Notes: generated by a model not told the origin, from the sequence alone. DNA of 64,000 nt from Rutidosis leptorrhynchoides (GCF_046630445.1 NC_092338.1:145957501-146021500); one strand, 5' to 3'. Shown: positions 23,185 through 35,463, counted from the stretch's first letter. Numbers and translations: made by a program.

Positions 23185-23527
23185 CACCCGATTTAGTTCA
23201 GGTGACCTAATGAATTTCAGGTGAATTCCTAGGATTTTACGTTCAATGGTAATGAACGCATTGAAAATAGGGTTTTCAGAAAACAAATCGGTTTATAATT
23301 TTGATCAAAATATTTTCTCGTTTAAGCTCGAGTTTAGATATCATTGAATTCCATGAGTTTGAATTCTCAATCTTTAAGGTCAATCTCTAGGATTGAGTAA
23401 TATCAGTCTTAAAAGCTGATTTTTAATCTTTAAGGAGATTATCCTTTCTGGGGATCTGATTCATTAGTCTTATCCAGCTAATTTGCATGGTGCCCCCCCC
23501 ATTGTACGAGATAAATCCTTCTCATGG

Positions 23528-23734
23528 TTAGGATAAATCTGACCACTTGGCGACCCTGTTTAATGCTGAGGTCCGTGGATTTCCTGCTGATTTTAGTGAT
23601 GACTTTTCTAGATTTTTCGTCAACCTACAGCTAGTCTGGACGACAACTTCATGACCTAAATCAAGAAGCGCGTGTCTTTTTCGGAAGACTTTACTTCCTT
23701 TTAATGATGGAATTGATTCATCGTGTAGATCCAT
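23528..23734 (-). CDS. Small sense ORF downstream of the ATHILA ORF, element B
   Basis: A 68-codon frame in the element's sense direction, starting MDLHDESIPSLKGSKVF and ending KWSDLS. Its counterpart in C (58,119-58,379) shares start, end and most residues, and E retains the C-terminal part with the same end. It is basic, without cysteine clusters or a membrane segment. It might be an independent small protein, an exon of a spliced env-position product, or chance. Confidence 0.4.
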   Translation of the reverse strand: MDLHDESIPSLKGSKVFRKRHALLDLGHEVVVQTSCRLTKNLEKSSLKSAGNPRTSALNRVAKWSDLS

Positions 23735-24648
23735 CTCTTCTTTTCTTTCATTGGGTAAAACAGTTTAGTTTAGTCCAAAGCAAAAGTATTTTCAGTTATT
23801 TGTTACAGATATATGTGACATATGTTTAAAATAATTTGGTAAATTTTCCCACACTTGGCTTTTTATTTTTCTTTTTATCGTCCTCTATTCCATTTTAAAT
23901 GAATTTTAACATTTTAATTTGTTTCTCAATTTATGTCCTTTCCGAGGTAACAATAATTTCGGTGTTAAAACCTAGTTTTATCGTTCATAAATATGTATAA
24001 ACATGATTTTGAATTCATTTAATTGAAAATTTTGAAAAATTTTACTAGAATTGGGTAGTCAGTATATAAGACTAGGGCTGTTTTTTTTTATCAGAGAGCA
24101 CTAGATTCTAATACAACTACTGCTTTACTAGTATTTTTAATGGTAACCAGGTGTATAAAGTAAAAAATTTTTAAAATCCGAAAGAATTTAACCCCTTCCC
24201 ACACTTAAGATCTTGCAATGCCCTCATTTGCAAGAAATCAGTAACAATTTAAATTATTGAGGGTGATTTGTGTGAAAATGATTAAATTTTTACCAAAGTT
24301 TCCAAATATATTGGCGTTTGTTTGCTGAATGATAAATGGTGCACATCATTTGTTCATTCCGTCTTGTTGTTATTTCACATGTATTTTGCATCTTGTCGTC
24401 AAAATTAGTTGCTTTTGCTGAACTTAATGCCAGTCTTTGAAAATGCGTTGTTTTACCCTGTTGTGTACATAAGATAAACTGCAAACATATATACATATTT
24501 TTGAAGTTTGGTATATTACCCCACATTCAAAAATTATTAAAATCTAAGAATAAAAGTTAGATAATTATAAAAATGATTACAATATTAACAAAAATATTAA
24601 ATGTATCAATAATTACAAATTACAAAATAATAAAAAATAATAAGTAAA
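23735..24648. other. Element B 3' noncoding stretch
   Basis: AT-rich sequence between the small ORF and the ATHILA ORF. It is conserved in element C (58,380-59,514) but has no frame I trust. Short blocks such as cccacacttggct and cccacacttaagatcttgca recur in both. Confidence 0.5.
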
Positions 24649-26001
24649 CTAAGGATGATATTGGTACCAATAGGGGTTCCACGCATAACCATAAGTGCTA
24701 TAGAATGCTTCGGCAGGGTCATACGTAGGATATGGTGGCTGCATCTCTATCGACCAAGGAGGGAAGACGGGTTTCGGTGTAGGAATATAGTTTCTACCTA
24801 TATGTTGGCAATGTGCTATGATCTGGTTCTGATGAACTTGCCAATCTTCAAATGCTCTCTGTCTAGCATTTTCGTATTCCTGAGAAGCTATAAACCTATG
24901 CATTTCTTGCATCTCATTCCCCCCTCCTACATTACCTTGTTCCTGGTTTCTCTCTACCTGTGGATGTCTACCATTGTATCGTACTGCGGCGTTATTTCGC
25001 CGCTTCAAAACTTTTGCACCATGGTATACATTTAAACCTATAGTGTCGCGGGGTTCCGGCTCTTCTACTAATAATCCCCCCCGACTTATATCCACACTGA
25101 GATATTCACCAATCAAAGTAATAAAAATACCACCTCCTATTATGCTATGTGGACGCATCCCCCGAACCATAGCTGATAAATAATAACCCACACAATATGG
25201 TATACTTACAGCGCTGTGTGGGTCTCGAATACACATATGGTAAAACAAATCTTGTTCATTTACCTTTTCTTTGTTTTTACCCCTTTGTGTAATCGAATTA
25301 GCTAAAAACCTATGTATTACTCTTAATTCGGCTCTATCTATATCCAAATAAGAGTAGTTTCCCCCTTTGAAACGGTGATGGCTTGTCATTTGACTCCACA
25401 CACCGTGTGTATCAAAATTCTCATCTATCTTTCTACCGTTTAGTATCAATCCTCTACAATCGGCAGACGCTAACTCCTCAGGCGTATATATACGTAAAGC
25501 CTGAGCCATGTCCAGTAAAGACATGTGGCGCATCGAACCGCCTAACAAAAATCTAATAAAAGAACGATCGGTTAAACTAGCTACCCGATCATTCAACTCT
25601 ATACTACATAACAACTCTTCACACCATACTTTATATACAGGTCTGCGTATGGTGAATAAACATATCCAGTCATTAAAAGAAGAATTACCATACCTCTGTA
25701 CCAGTAATTCCCTAATTGGCCCGGCCAATTCTACAGCTTCCAAGGGTCCCCATTCTATGACCCTCGGTACCTCAACAACCTTGGAATGAAGAGTATGCAA
25801 ACCCCGTTGATATTTTGGATAATCTATCCAAAGTCTGTCAAATCTCAGGTTCGGGTGCAACTGTTCCAAGTGCATGTCTGAAAAGGTCATGACTGGATGA
25901 GGTACATCCTGCTTGTAGTAGTTATCTACCTCCTGTTGTTCCAAGTTCTCAGCAGGAGCATGGCGGGCTTGGGATGAAGATTCACCCCTTTCATTCTGCA
26001 A
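24649..26001 (-). CDS. ATHILA-family ORF in the env position, element B
   Basis: A 450-codon frame between pol and the 3' LTR. It has the hallmarks of the ATHILA ORF-1 family: LHPNLRFDRLWIDYP, VEVPRVIEWGPLE, RYGNSSFNDWICLF, FIRFLLGGSMRHMSLLDMAQ and LRVIHRFLANSITQRGKNKE. The C-terminus is rich in Pro, Tyr and Gln. The place matches where Athila and Calypso elements keep their putative env, but I see no obvious signal peptide or membrane anchor, so an envelope role is not shown. The frame looks whole. A palindrome-plus-TATA module lies about 800 bp upstream. Confidence 0.85.
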   Translation of the reverse strand: MQNERGESSSQARHAPAENLEQQEVDNYYKQDVPHPVMTFSDMHLEQLHPNLRFDRLWIDYPKYQRGLHTLHSKVVEVPRVIEWGPLEAVELAGPIRELLVQRYGNSSFNDWICLFTIRRPVYKVWCEELLCSIELNDRVASLTDRSFIRFLLGGSMRHMSLLDMAQALRIYTPEELASADCRGLILNGRKIDENFDTHGVWSQMTSHHRFKGGNYSYLDIDRAELRVIHRFLANSITQRGKNKEKVNEQDLFYHMCIRDPHSAVSIPYCVGYYLSAMVRGMRPHSIIGGGIFITLIGEYLSVDISRGGLLVEEPEPRDTIGLNVYHGAKVLKRRNNAAVRYNGRHPQVERNQEQGNVGGGNEMQEMHRFIASQEYENARQRAFEDWQVHQNQIIAHCQHIGRNYIPTPKPVFPPWSIEMQPPYPTYDPAEAFYSTYGYAWNPYWYQYHP

Positions 26002-27846
26002 AACACATCAAACACAAATTTTGTGCATCCAAATATGCATTAGTGTCAGCAAAATCATCAATCAAAATAATTACAATGACATTATCAATTTATATCAAAC
26101 TTAAGCTTATTTTCACATTTTTATCAAATCTACACTTTTTCAAATAAGCATATACGAAAATTTTCGCCAAGTTCATAAGTATTCAACTCAAATAACATGT
26201 CAAAATAATCATTACTAGCAAATAAACAAGTCTCAAATGGCATTATCTTTCAAAAATTAAGTTCATGAATTTTAGACTTGAAAAAGTCCACTTTAATTCT
26301 CAAAATCATGTTTAGGCTCAAAGTTTGGATCATTTAACTACCTAGACATGTTACACTACTCAATTTAGCAACAATTCATGACAAAAATCGACCATAACCT
26401 GTTTATATCAAAAAGCCCCAAATTGCTCAAGAACACAAACCCTAGATTATTCAAAATTTGAAGTTTAAGGCTTCTAATCATGTTAAACAGCATCAATCTA
26501 GGTTATACAAGCATAATACATAAACAATTTAAGTCTAATTACACTAAAAAGCATCAAAATCAAATTGGGTAAAAATTAGCTCAAGAACACTAAAATTCGA
26601 ATTAAATGGTGTTTAGGTGTAGAAATTTACCGTTTTTCTTGAGTAGTTCTTAGATATCATCCTTCTCAACATGATTTTAGCAAAAAATTTGGTGATTAAC
26701 GGTTAAAAATTGAGATTTTTGGAGGTGATTTTCGGTGGTTTTCGGGTTCTTTTTTCGCAGTATTTGGGTGTTTATGTGTGTGGGAGAGTGAACTGATCGT
26801 TCAGCTCTTTTATTTTTTTTCTGATTTTTGATCCCTCCGCGAGTCGCGGAGGTTTTGTACTTCAAACTCCGCGAGTCGCGGAGTTTAATCTTTTTTTTTT
26901 TTTTTTTTTTTTTTTATAATCTTTAACTTATAAAACAATTAAGAAATTAATTTTAAAATTTTGTTTCCCTTGTTATTTAGGACGAGGTCGTTTCGGATCG
27001 ATGTCCTAGTCCGTCCTTCGACAAAATTTTAAAATTTGTCTTTTTGTAGCGATTGTTTTAAAAGCTAAGATTTTTGGGTTTTTTAATGTTTTTGGCATAC
27101 TTTAAATCAACAAGATTAAAAATATTGATAATAAAAGTTCTCGTCCCTCCCTCGGGTAAAGCAATTTCGGTTCAAAGACCTAGTCTTCAACTTACGACGA
27201 ATTTTAAAAATCATATTTTTAACTTAATGAGATAAAGTAAATTTTTGTTTTTAAATTCACACAACATAAATATAAAATTCAAAATTAATATTAAAAATTC
27301 ACAACAAACTCAAAATTTAAAATGCATAAAATTAAAAATTAATATTTTAAAAATTCACACCAAACTTAATTTAAAAATTTATAAATTCATACCAAACTTA
27401 TATTAATTTTTCAAATATTTATAATTTTAAATATATTGTTTTTACAAAGTTTACAATATTAATTTAAGATTTAAATATTAAGATTAAAAACATAATAAAA
27501 TTAAAAATCTTTTTGTCTTTTTATCCCACTTTAATCAATCAAATATTATCAAAAATATGCGCCCCTCTTTTCGGTAAAGTAATTTCGGTTCCAAGACCTA
27601 ATTTAACTCATGACGAATTTGTGAAATATTTTGGGTTGATTGATTAAATATATTTATACCTTAAGAATAAACGTTAAATTTCGCAGTGATGTAATAAATT
27701 GTTGAATGATATCAATAATTTCGGTCGCCAAACCTAATTTTATTTAATACCAATTTAATACTTTTTAGCGAACAAATTAGCGTTTATTATCAAAAGGTTA
27801 AAAATAAAAATAAAAACTGTACATACATACCTGTGAAATAGATTTC
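26002..27846. other. Element B region between zinc-knuckle ORF and ATHILA ORF
   Basis: 1.8 kb without a convincing gene. In element order it starts with an AT-rich stretch (27,846-26,930) containing short regular blocks such as cgtccctc and ggtaaagcaatttcgg. The palindrome-promoter module and a 29-base T tract follow at about 26,805-26,920, then leader-like sequence before the ATHILA start. Element C has the same layout. Confidence 0.55.
26805..26884 (-). promoter_or_regulatory. Candidate internal promoter of the ATHILA ORF, element B
   Basis: Palindromes cctccgcgagtcgcggagg (26,834-26,852) and actccgcgagtcgcggag (26,867-26,884) have core centres 32 bp apart. On the minus strand, 19-20 bp past the nearer one, lies the TATA-like AAATAAAAGAG (26,815-26,805). 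Layout and palindrome core are those of the element's own LTR promoter, although the surrounding DNA differs. The ATHILA ORF starts about 800 bp downstream. Confidence 0.55.
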
Positions 27847-28263
27847 TTAGTTATATGATCTATTATATTCATAAGATAGTCGGTTTAATTGGTTTTCCAT
27901 GGCTGCATAGGCGTAACCTCGAGCATTCATTGTCTTTTCTTCTAAACATATGAACGGTCCGTCTCTGCATAAAGTAACAAATTCGGTATTTGAATAGGTT
28001 TGATTATTTGAACATTTACCTCCATGTGACCATTTTCCGCATTTGTGACATCTTTCTAGGTGTCGTGCTCTTCTTTTCGCTGCGGATTTTGATTTTCCTT
28101 TACCAAATTGTAACTTATTATCTTCGCATCTGGATCCTTTTCTAACTCCGTCCATTCTTTCTCTGATTACTGATACTAATTCACTCGGTAGTATGTCATT
28201 ATTACGTTTAGTGATCAAAGCGTGTAGCATTAGACCATGGTTTAGTTCACAGGCAGTCTTCAT
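27847..28263 (-). CDS. 138-codon zinc-knuckle accessory ORF, element B
   Basis: A small frame 172 bp after the gag-pol stop. It holds a basic block (GKGKSKSAAKRRARHLER, about residues 53-70) followed at once by CHKCGKWSHGGKC, a CX2CX4HX3C zinc knuckle that departs from the usual retroviral CX2CX4HX4C. The C-terminal part includes TLCRDGPFICLEEK and ARGYAYAAMENQ. Element C has a frame of identical length with about three quarters of residues the same, the basic-knuckle block being nearly invariant. The features suggest a nucleic-acid binding protein. I do not recognise it as a described Athila gene. Confidence 0.65.
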   Translation of the reverse strand: MKTACELNHGLMLHALITKRNNDILPSELVSVIRERMDGVRKGSRCEDNKLQFGKGKSKSAAKRRARHLERCHKCGKWSHGGKCSNNQTYSNTEFVTLCRDGPFICLEEKTMNARGYAYAAMENQLNRLSYEYNRSYN

Positions 28264-28435
28264 TTCGTAAAAACCTAAAAAAAATAAAAATTCAGAATGG
28301 GGGGAGAAGACTAGTTCTTTAGGGTCTGCTAGGGAAAGACCATACGTGTTCCATTTTCGAGAACTACACGAAAACAGACAATCTAATTCTAACAGAAATA
28401 CATATTATCCTTTAAAGACTTGATTCTCCCCACAC

Positions 28436-31400
28436 TTAGTTAGCTGTGGTGTCGAAATTGTGATTAACTTCGTTGTCGACTTCCATCGGACCATGTATGT
28501 AATGTTTAACTCTGTGACCATTAACTTTAAATTCAATCCCATTTGAATTTATCAATTCTATCGTTCCGTATGGGAAAACTCTTTTGACTATGAATGGTCC
28601 AGACCATCTTGATTTCAATTTTCCAGGAAATAGCTTGAATCGTGAATTGAAAAGAAGAACTCTGTCTCCTTCTTTAAATTCTTTTGAACTTCTGATTCTT
28701 TTATCATGCCATTTCTTCGTTCTTTCTTTATAGATTAACGAATTTTCGTATGCTTCATGTCTTAATTCTTCTAATTCGTTTAGTTGACTTAATCGTAGAC
28801 GTCCGGCTTCATGTAAATCAAGATTACATGTTTTCAAAGCCCAAAATGCTTTGTGTTCAATTTCTACTGGAAGATGACATGCTTTTCCATAAACAAGTCT
28901 AAAAGGTGTGGTTCCAATTGGAGTTTTGTAGGCTGTTCTAAAAGCCCAGAGTGCATCCTCCAATTTAATGGACCATTCCTTCGGATTTGATCCTACGGTT
29001 TTCTCTAGAATACGTTTTAAAGCTCGGTTTGTATTTTCAACTTGTCCACTTGTTTGTGGATGATATGCGGTGGAGATTTTATGAGTTACTCCATATCTTT
29101 TAAGAACTTTCTCAAGTTGATTATTACAGAAATGAGTACCCCGATCACTTATTAAAGCTTTCGGTGTTCCAAACCTTGCAAAAAGACGTTTTAAAAAGTT
29201 GACTACAACTCGTGCATCGTTAGTTGGGAGAGCTTGTGCTTCCGCCCATTTAGATACATAATCAATGGCTACGAGTATATATAGATTATTATGAGATTTT
29301 GGAAATGGACCCATAAAGTCAATACCCCAAATGTCAAATACTTCACATACTTGGATGACATTTTGTGGCATTTCATCACGTTGACTTATTCTTCCGGCCC
29401 TTTGACATGCATCACAGGATTTGCAAAGAAGGTGTGCGTCTTTGTAAATTGTAGGCCAATAGAATCCAGCTTCATAAACTTTTCTTGCTGTTAGTTGAGG
29501 CCCATAATGCCCTCCTGTTGGTCCTGTGTGACAATGGTTTAAAATTTTACTAGATTCATCTCCAAATACACATCGGCGTATTATTCCATCGGGACAACTT
29601 TTAAACAGATGTGGATCTTCCCAGAAATAGTGTTTTATATCACTGAAGAATTTCTTTCGTCTTTGGTACGATAATCCTTTTTCAAGGAATCCACAAACTA
29701 AGTAGTTTGCATAGTCTGCAAACCATGGGATTTCTTTATAATCTATCTTCAATAGATATTCATCAGGAAAGTTGTCTTGTATGGCCGATTCATTCAGAAC
29801 TTCTAATTCGGGATTTTCAAGACGAGAAAGATGATCAGCGGCGAGATTTTCTGCTCCTCTTTTATCTCGGATTTCAATATCAAACTCTTGTAAGAGTAAG
29901 ATCCAACGGATTAATCTTGGTTTAGCATCTTGTTTTGAAAATATGTATCTAAGAGCAGAATGGTCGGTATAGACCACCGTTTTTGCTAGAACTAGATATG
30001 ATCGAAATTTGTCAAAAGCAAAGACAATAGCAAGGAGTTCTTTTTCAGTAGTTGTATAGTTCGTTTGTGCTCCTTGTAATGTCTTACTACCATAATATAT
30101 AGGTTGAAATCGTTTTTCAATCCCTTGTCCTAAAACGGCTCCCATTGCAAAATCACTTGCATCGCACATTAGTTCAAATGGTAGATTCCAATTTGGTGTT
30201 ATCATGATCGGCGCATTAGTGAGTTTTTCTTTAAGAATATTAAAAGATTTGATACATTCATCTGAAAAGATGAATGGCGCATCCTTTTCTAGGAGTTTAT
30301 TCATAGGAGTGGCAATTTTAGAAAAATCTTTTATGAAACGTCGGTAAAAACCGGCATGCCCTAGAAAACTCCTAACTCCTCTAACATTGGTGGGATGTGG
30401 AAGTTTGGCAATTACATCTACTTTAGCTCTATCCACTTCAATTCCTTCTTTTGAAATTTTATGTCCAAGAACGATGCCTTCTTTAACCATGAAATGGCAT
30501 TTCTCCCAATTAAGTACTAGATTTGATTTTTCGCATCTAATTAGCATTCGTTCCAGATTAACTAGACATGATTTAAATGTATCACCGAAGACTGAAAAGT
30601 CATCCATGAATACTTCCATGCATTCTTCTATCATGTCATGAAAAATCGCCATCATACACCTTTGAAAGGTTGCAGGGGCGTTACAAAGTCCAAATGGCAT
30701 GCGTTTGTAAGCAAAAGTACCATAAGGGCACGTGAATGTGGTTTTCTCTTGATCTTCGGGTGCTATTGGAATTTGAAAATATCCGGAAAATCCATCTAGA
30801 AAACAATAGTAACTATTTCCGGCTAATCTTTCCAACATTTGATCTATGAAAGGTAAGGGAAAGTGATCTTTTCTGGTGGCGTCATTTAATTTTCTATAAT
30901 CAATACATACACGCCATCCTGTTACAGTCCTAGTAGGAATAAGCTCATTTTTCTCATTTGTAATGACAATCATGCCACCCTTCTTAGGCACGCATTGAAC
31001 TGGGCTTACCCATGGACTATCAGAGATTGGATATATCAAACCTGCATCTAGCAGTTTAATAATCTCTTTCTTAACTACATCTTGCATATTAGGATTTAGT
31101 CTTCGTTGGCGTTGCACATACGTTTTATGACCTTCTTCCATAAGGATTTTATGTGTGCAATACGAAGGACTTATTCCTTTAATATCATGAATCTTCCATG
31201 CAATGGCTGGTTTATGAGCTTTCAACACAGAAATGAGTTGTGATTTCTCATTTTCAGTAAGAGAAGACGATATTATTACAGGTAATTCAGATTCACCATG
31301 TAAATAAGCGTATTCCAAATGGTTTGGAAGTGGCTTTAACTCTAATTTCGGAGGTTCTTCTATCGATGATTTATATCGATATCTGTCTTCTTCTTTTAGC

Positions 31401-33721
31401 ATTTGAATTTCTTCTGTTGTTGGTTCATATCCATTAGCTATAAGTGTAGCTAACATTTCAGCTTCATCAATTGGTTCATTACCTTCTCCTAAAGAACATT
31501 CTCCTGTTCCTTGTAATTCTGGAAATTCTTCTAATAATTCTGCATGTGCATCTATAGTTTTAATATAATAACATGTATCATCTGCAGATTGTGGTTGTTG
31601 CATTGCTCTATCAACTGAAAAGGTAACACTCTCATCCTCTATACTTAGGGTCAGTTTCTTACCGAACACGTCTATCATTGCTTTAGCCGTGTTTAAGAAT
31701 GGTCTTCCTAATATGAGAGGAACTTGAGAATCTTCTTCCATGTCCAAAACAACAAAATCTACTGGAAATACTAAAGTACCAACTTTAACTAGCATGTTCT
31801 CCATTATCCCTCTAGGATATTTTATTGATCTATCGGCTAGTTGTATGCTTATTCTGGTTGGTTTCAATTCTCCAAGGTCTAGTTTAGCGTATAGTGAATA
31901 CGGCATTAGATTTATACTAGCACCTAAGTCTGCCAATGCTTCTATTGAACTAAGACTACCCAGAAAACATGGAATTGTGAAACTTCCTGGATCAGATAGT
32001 TTTTCTGGTATTTTATTCAACAGCACTGCTGAACAATTAGCATTCATAGTAACAGCCGAGAGTTCTTCCATTTTCTTTCTATTCGTGATTAGATCTTTCA
32101 AGAATTTAGCATATCTTGGCATTCCTGAAATCACATCAATGAAGGGAAGATTTACATTTATCTGTTTAAACATATCCAAAAATTTGGATTGCTCGGCTTC
32201 AAGTTTCTCTTTCTTCATTTTACTCGGATAAGGAAGTGGTGGTTGGTATGGTTTAACATAAGGTTTATCCTTAACTGTGTTATTTTCATTAACCTTTTCA
32301 ACTACCGGTTCTTTTTCCTTATCTTGATCAGGTTGTGGTTCTTGTGGAGTAGGAATAGTTTCCTCAGAAGTTACAGGTATTTCAGGTGGTTTAAGTGTTG
32401 TACCACTTCTTGTGGTAATTGCTTTAGCTGTTTCATTCCGGGGGTTAGCATTTGTATCGCTTGGTAAACTTCCCGGTTTTCTTTCACCTATTAACCTTGC
32501 TAGGTTACTTACTTCTTGTTCCAGATTTTGAATAGAAGCTTGTTGATTTCTAAATGCTTGAGCATTTTGTTCATTGGTTTGTTTTTGAGATGTGAAAAAC
32601 TGCGTTTGAGTTTCAACTAGCTTCGTCATCATATCTTCTAAATTCGGCTTTTTATCATCGGTTTGTTGTGGTGGTTTGTTTTGAAAATTAGGTCTTTGCT
32701 GATTGTAAGTATTATTGGATACTTGTTGATTGCTAGGACCTTGTTGGTTGTTGTATGGAATATTTCGGTTATAATTCTGGTTTTGATTGTAAATCGGTCT
32801 TGGCGGTTGATAATTATTCTGATAATTATTTCCAGGCCTTTGGTTTATGTATGAAATATTCTCTCTTTGTTCCATTGTTAATTCAATACTGAGACAATCT
32901 TTTGTCAAATGTGGTCCTCCACACTGCTCACAACTAATTCGTATTGAGTGAATATCCTTAGTCATCTTTTCCATTCTTCTCTCGAAAGCATCTATCTTTG
33001 CTGAAATGGAATCTAAGTCATGGCTAGAATCGGCTCTAGCTGCTTTAGATGATCTAATGATGTCTTTTTCTTGGTGCCACTCATGTGAGTGGGAAGCAGT
33101 ATTATCAATAATTTTGTAAGCATCATTTTCGGTTTTCTTCATAATAGAACCACCAGCTGCTATATCTATATCTTTCCTTGTAGTGATGTCGCATCCTTGG
33201 TAGAATATTTGTACTATTTGACAGGTGTCTAAACCATGTTGCGGACATCCTCTTAACAACTTTCCATATCTTGTCCACGCCTCATATAGAGTTTCATTTG
33301 GCTTCTGTGTGAACGTAACAATTTCTGTTTGAAGTCTTACGGCTTTTGATGCAGGAAAGAATTGTTTAAGAAATTTGTCAATTAAAACATCCCATGTATC
33401 AATCGCCCCTTCAGGTAACGATTCCAACCAATCTTTGGCTTCTCCCTTCAAAGTCCAGGGAAATAACATGAGATATATCTGTTCATCCTCCACTTCTCGG
33501 ATTTTAAATAGTGTGCAGATCCTATTAAAGGTACGTAGATGTTCATTTGGATCTTCCTTCGGCGCACCACTAAATTGGCATTGATTAGTCACCATGTGTA
33601 GAATTTGTCCTTTGATTTCATAATCTGGCGCATTAATGTCTGGATGAGTAATTGCGTGACCTTGGCCAGTGCGTTTAGCTCTCATTCGGTCTTCCATACT
33701 TAAAGGTTCCAGATTCTCCAT
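28436..33721 (-). CDS. Element B gag-pol polyprotein (1,761 codons, looks whole)
   Basis: One open frame. The gag core lies at about residues 50-200 ([18 protein letters not shown]), with a zinc knuckle [13 protein letters not shown] at 264-276 and an Asn/Gln/Pro-rich linker to about 500. The aspartic protease ADLGAS is at 597-602 with ILGRPFL near 670. The reverse transcriptase has FMDD at 1048-1051 in place of the commoner Y/F-x-DD. RNase H covers about 1187-1300 (CDAS, TEKELLA, YTDHSAL, ADHLSR). The integrase has an HHCC finger (about 1406-1449) and core residues D1468, D1526 and E1562. There is no chromodomain, as expected for Athila. The ORF ends in FDTTAN. I saw no break. Confidence 0.95.
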   Translation of the reverse strand: MENLEPLSMEDRMRAKRTGQGHAITHPDINAPDYEIKGQILHMVTNQCQFSGAPKEDPNEHLRTFNRICTLFKIREVEDEQIYLMLFPWTLKGEAKDWLESLPEGAIDTWDVLIDKFLKQFFPASKAVRLQTEIVTFTQKPNETLYEAWTRYGKLLRGCPQHGLDTCQIVQIFYQGCDITTRKDIDIAAGGSIMKKTENDAYKIIDNTASHSHEWHQEKDIIRSSKAARADSSHDLDSISAKIDAFERRMEKMTKDIHSIRISCEQCGGPHLTKDCLSIELTMEQRENISYINQRPGNNYQNNYQPPRPIYNQNQNYNRNIPYNNQQGPSNQQVSNNTYNQQRPNFQNKPPQQTDDKKPNLEDMMTKLVETQTQFFTSQKQTNEQNAQAFRNQQASIQNLEQEVSNLARLIGERKPGSLPSDTNANPRNETAKAITTRSGTTLKPPEIPVTSEETIPTPQEPQPDQDKEKEPVVEKVNENNTVKDKPYVKPYQPPLPYPSKMKKEKLEAEQSKFLDMFKQINVNLPFIDVISGMPRYAKFLKDLITNRKKMEELSAVTMNANCSAVLLNKIPEKLSDPGSFTIPCFLGSLSSIEALADLGASINLMPYSLYAKLDLGELKPTRISIQLADRSIKYPRGIMENMLVKVGTLVFPVDFVVLDMEEDSQVPLILGRPFLNTAKAMIDVFGKKLTLSIEDESVTFSVDRAMQQPQSADDTCYYIKTIDAHAELLEEFPELQGTGECSLGEGNEPIDEAEMLATLIANGYEPTTEEIQMLKEEDRYRYKSSIEEPPKLELKPLPNHLEYAYLHGESELPVIISSSLTENEKSQLISVLKAHKPAIAWKIHDIKGISPSYCTHKILMEEGHKTYVQRQRRLNPNMQDVVKKEIIKLLDAGLIYPISDSPWVSPVQCVPKKGGMIVITNEKNELIPTRTVTGWRVCIDYRKLNDATRKDHFPLPFIDQMLERLAGNSYYCFLDGFSGYFQIPIAPEDQEKTTFTCPYGTFAYKRMPFGLCNAPATFQRCMMAIFHDMIEECMEVFMDDFSVFGDTFKSCLVNLERMLIRCEKSNLVLNWEKCHFMVKEGIVLGHKISKEGIEVDRAKVDVIAKLPHPTNVRGVRSFLGHAGFYRRFIKDFSKIATPMNKLLEKDAPFIFSDECIKSFNILKEKLTNAPIMITPNWNLPFELMCDASDFAMGAVLGQGIEKRFQPIYYGSKTLQGAQTNYTTTEKELLAIVFAFDKFRSYLVLAKTVVYTDHSALRYIFSKQDAKPRLIRWILLLQEFDIEIRDKRGAENLAADHLSRLENPELEVLNESAIQDNFPDEYLLKIDYKEIPWFADYANYLVCGFLEKGLSYQRRKKFFSDIKHYFWEDPHLFKSCPDGIIRRCVFGDESSKILNHCHTGPTGGHYGPQLTARKVYEAGFYWPTIYKDAHLLCKSCDACQRAGRISQRDEMPQNVIQVCEVFDIWGIDFMGPFPKSHNNLYILVAIDYVSKWAEAQALPTNDARVVVNFLKRLFARFGTPKALISDRGTHFCNNQLEKVLKRYGVTHKISTAYHPQTSGQVENTNRALKRILEKTVGSNPKEWSIKLEDALWAFRTAYKTPIGTTPFRLVYGKACHLPVEIEHKAFWALKTCNLDLHEAGRLRLSQLNELEELRHEAYENSLIYKERTKKWHDKRIRSSKEFKEGDRVLLFNSRFKLFPGKLKSRWSGPFIVKRVFPYGTIELINSNGIEFKVNGHRVKHYIHGPMEVDNEVNHNFDTTAN

Positions 33722-35067
33722 AATTGAATTTGTTGAATCGGTATCACTGAATGATTCTGATTTAATAGTTCGTTCCTCAACAATCTCTGTTTGAATGATT
33801 GGTGGTTCCGGAGGAAAGTTTAGTGGTTCAGGATCTACGAACCGTTCCTGAATATTTTCTGGATTCTCAATTGTGAGGTTGGGTTCAAAAAAATGGATTA
33901 TCGGAAATTTGAACTGAAGTACTTGGTCTACTGGATGACGATTCTAAAGAAAAATCAACGGCGGTTATATTTGTTAAACGATGTCTTGATCGAGTTACAG
34001 GTGGTGAACGTACAAAAGGTGATGAACGTCTTGCTCGGTGCATTCACTGAATATCTTATTAGTTTTAAAAAGGAAAGAAAAATTATAATAAGTTATCCAA
34101 TCAATAGACTTTTCTGATTTTGCCCACGTTTCGAATAGCCAAAAGATGCAGCAGAGGGGCAGGATTCGTTTGGTCTCAATATAATTGAGGACTGTTTGGC
34201 TCCAATAACCCGGTCCACGTACAAATCCAACTATTACTACGAACCAGAAAATTTTGATGTCTATTAATTTAACCACTTAAAATAAGTTTTCGTAATTTTA
34301 AGAAATTTAGATAAGAAGTAGAATAAAATTCTAAGTCCTAAAAACTAGAATGGCGAGAAATAAGAGAGAAAAAGATTGCGCGTCGAAAAATGTCGAAAAA
34401 GAAAAAATGGTTGAAAAATAAAAGGTGACGGAAAAATAAAAGAAACTTATCAAAACTTAAAAATACTTAACTAATTTAACCTTATTACTACAACTAACTT
34501 AAAATTATAATCGCAAATTGAAATTACTAATTGGAATGATAATTGGTACATAGTAAAAGGTCTCTAAAAATATTAAAGCTTACAGGAAAAACTAAATTCC
34601 AAATGGAAATAACTTAAAAAAGAAACTAAAATTTAAAAAGGCGTCGCAAAATTCTAAAGTACCTAAATCTTAGTCTAAAGAAAAAGCACTTAAGGAATTC
34701 TACGGCAAAGCCTAAAAATCTAGGAGTAAAAATAACTATAGCAAAAACTAAGTTTAAAATTAAATATGAGCTAAAAAATACAAATATTACGCTACAACGA
34801 TTAAAAAGGAACAAAATATAAAAATATACAAAAAGTTGTAAAAAGTACAATTTTTATAAAAATATTATTTTTATATTATTTATTTTATAAAACTATTAAT
34901 TTTACAATTTAATAAAACTAATTTAACTAAAATATATAAATAAAAAGTAAAAGTAAAATTAAAACTAATAATAATAATAATAATAATAAGGTTTAATTAA
35001 TAATTAATATTAATAATATCCCGTAATTAATGCTCGATTAGGGCTTCCTTGTCGCCTGTCAGAAACC

Positions 35068-35115
35068 CTCCGCGAGTCGCGGCAATTAAAGAAGAAAACC
35101 CCGCGAGTCGCGGGG
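35068..35115. promoter_or_regulatory. Palindrome pair in the leader of element B
   Basis: ctccgcgagtcgcgg (35,068-35,082) and ccccgcgagtcgcgggg (35,099-35,115) have core centres 31 bp apart, using the same core as the LTR and pre-ATHILA copies. No clear TATA box follows at the LTR spacing. This is the third location of the motif pair within one element. Confidence 0.6.
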
Positions 35116-35435
35116 TTCAGGAATTCAGTTGACAGCTTTGTGTTTTTACGCGTTTTTCTTTATTTTTTTTTTTTTTTTTATTTTATGTTTTCTGTTTTTT
35201 ATATTTAAATAAACGATTTTAAAATAAAACTTATATGTTTATAAACTAAAATAGAAATAAAGAAACTTATAAAACTTAAATATTTACAAAATCTTAAAAA
35301 TACATATATTTTTGTTTTTCTTTTTATATTTTTGAATAATTAAAACGTATTTTTACAAAAGCGAATTTTTAATAAAAGTAACTAAAAATTTTTTTTTTTT
35401 TTTATTAGCGTTGCGCTTCCGGCGTTTAAGAGTTT

Positions 35436-35454
35436 TTCCCCGGCAGCGGCGCCA
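35436..35454 (-). other. Element B primer binding site (tRNA-Asp type)
   Basis: In element orientation, nine bases inside the 5' LTR, the sequence reads TGGCGCCGCTGCCGGGGAA. It is close to the TGGCGCCGTTGCCGGGGA site typical of Athila elements, complementary to a tRNA-Asp 3' end. Confidence 0.85.
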
Positions 35455-35463
35455 AAAATAACT

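Larger units (their letters stand above)
33722..35463. other. Element B 5' leader
   Basis: 1.7 kb between the 5' LTR and gag on the minus strand, AT-rich and without a supported gene. It contains the primer binding site, a T-rich tract (about 35,160-35,180), a palindrome pair and an AT/TAA microsatellite near 34,965-35,000. Long leaders of this kind are usual for Athila. Confidence 0.6.

Noticed and set aside
24649-26001. Calling the ATHILA ORF a true envelope protein
   Set aside because: Position fits, but no signal peptide, fusion segment or membrane anchor is visible in the sequence.
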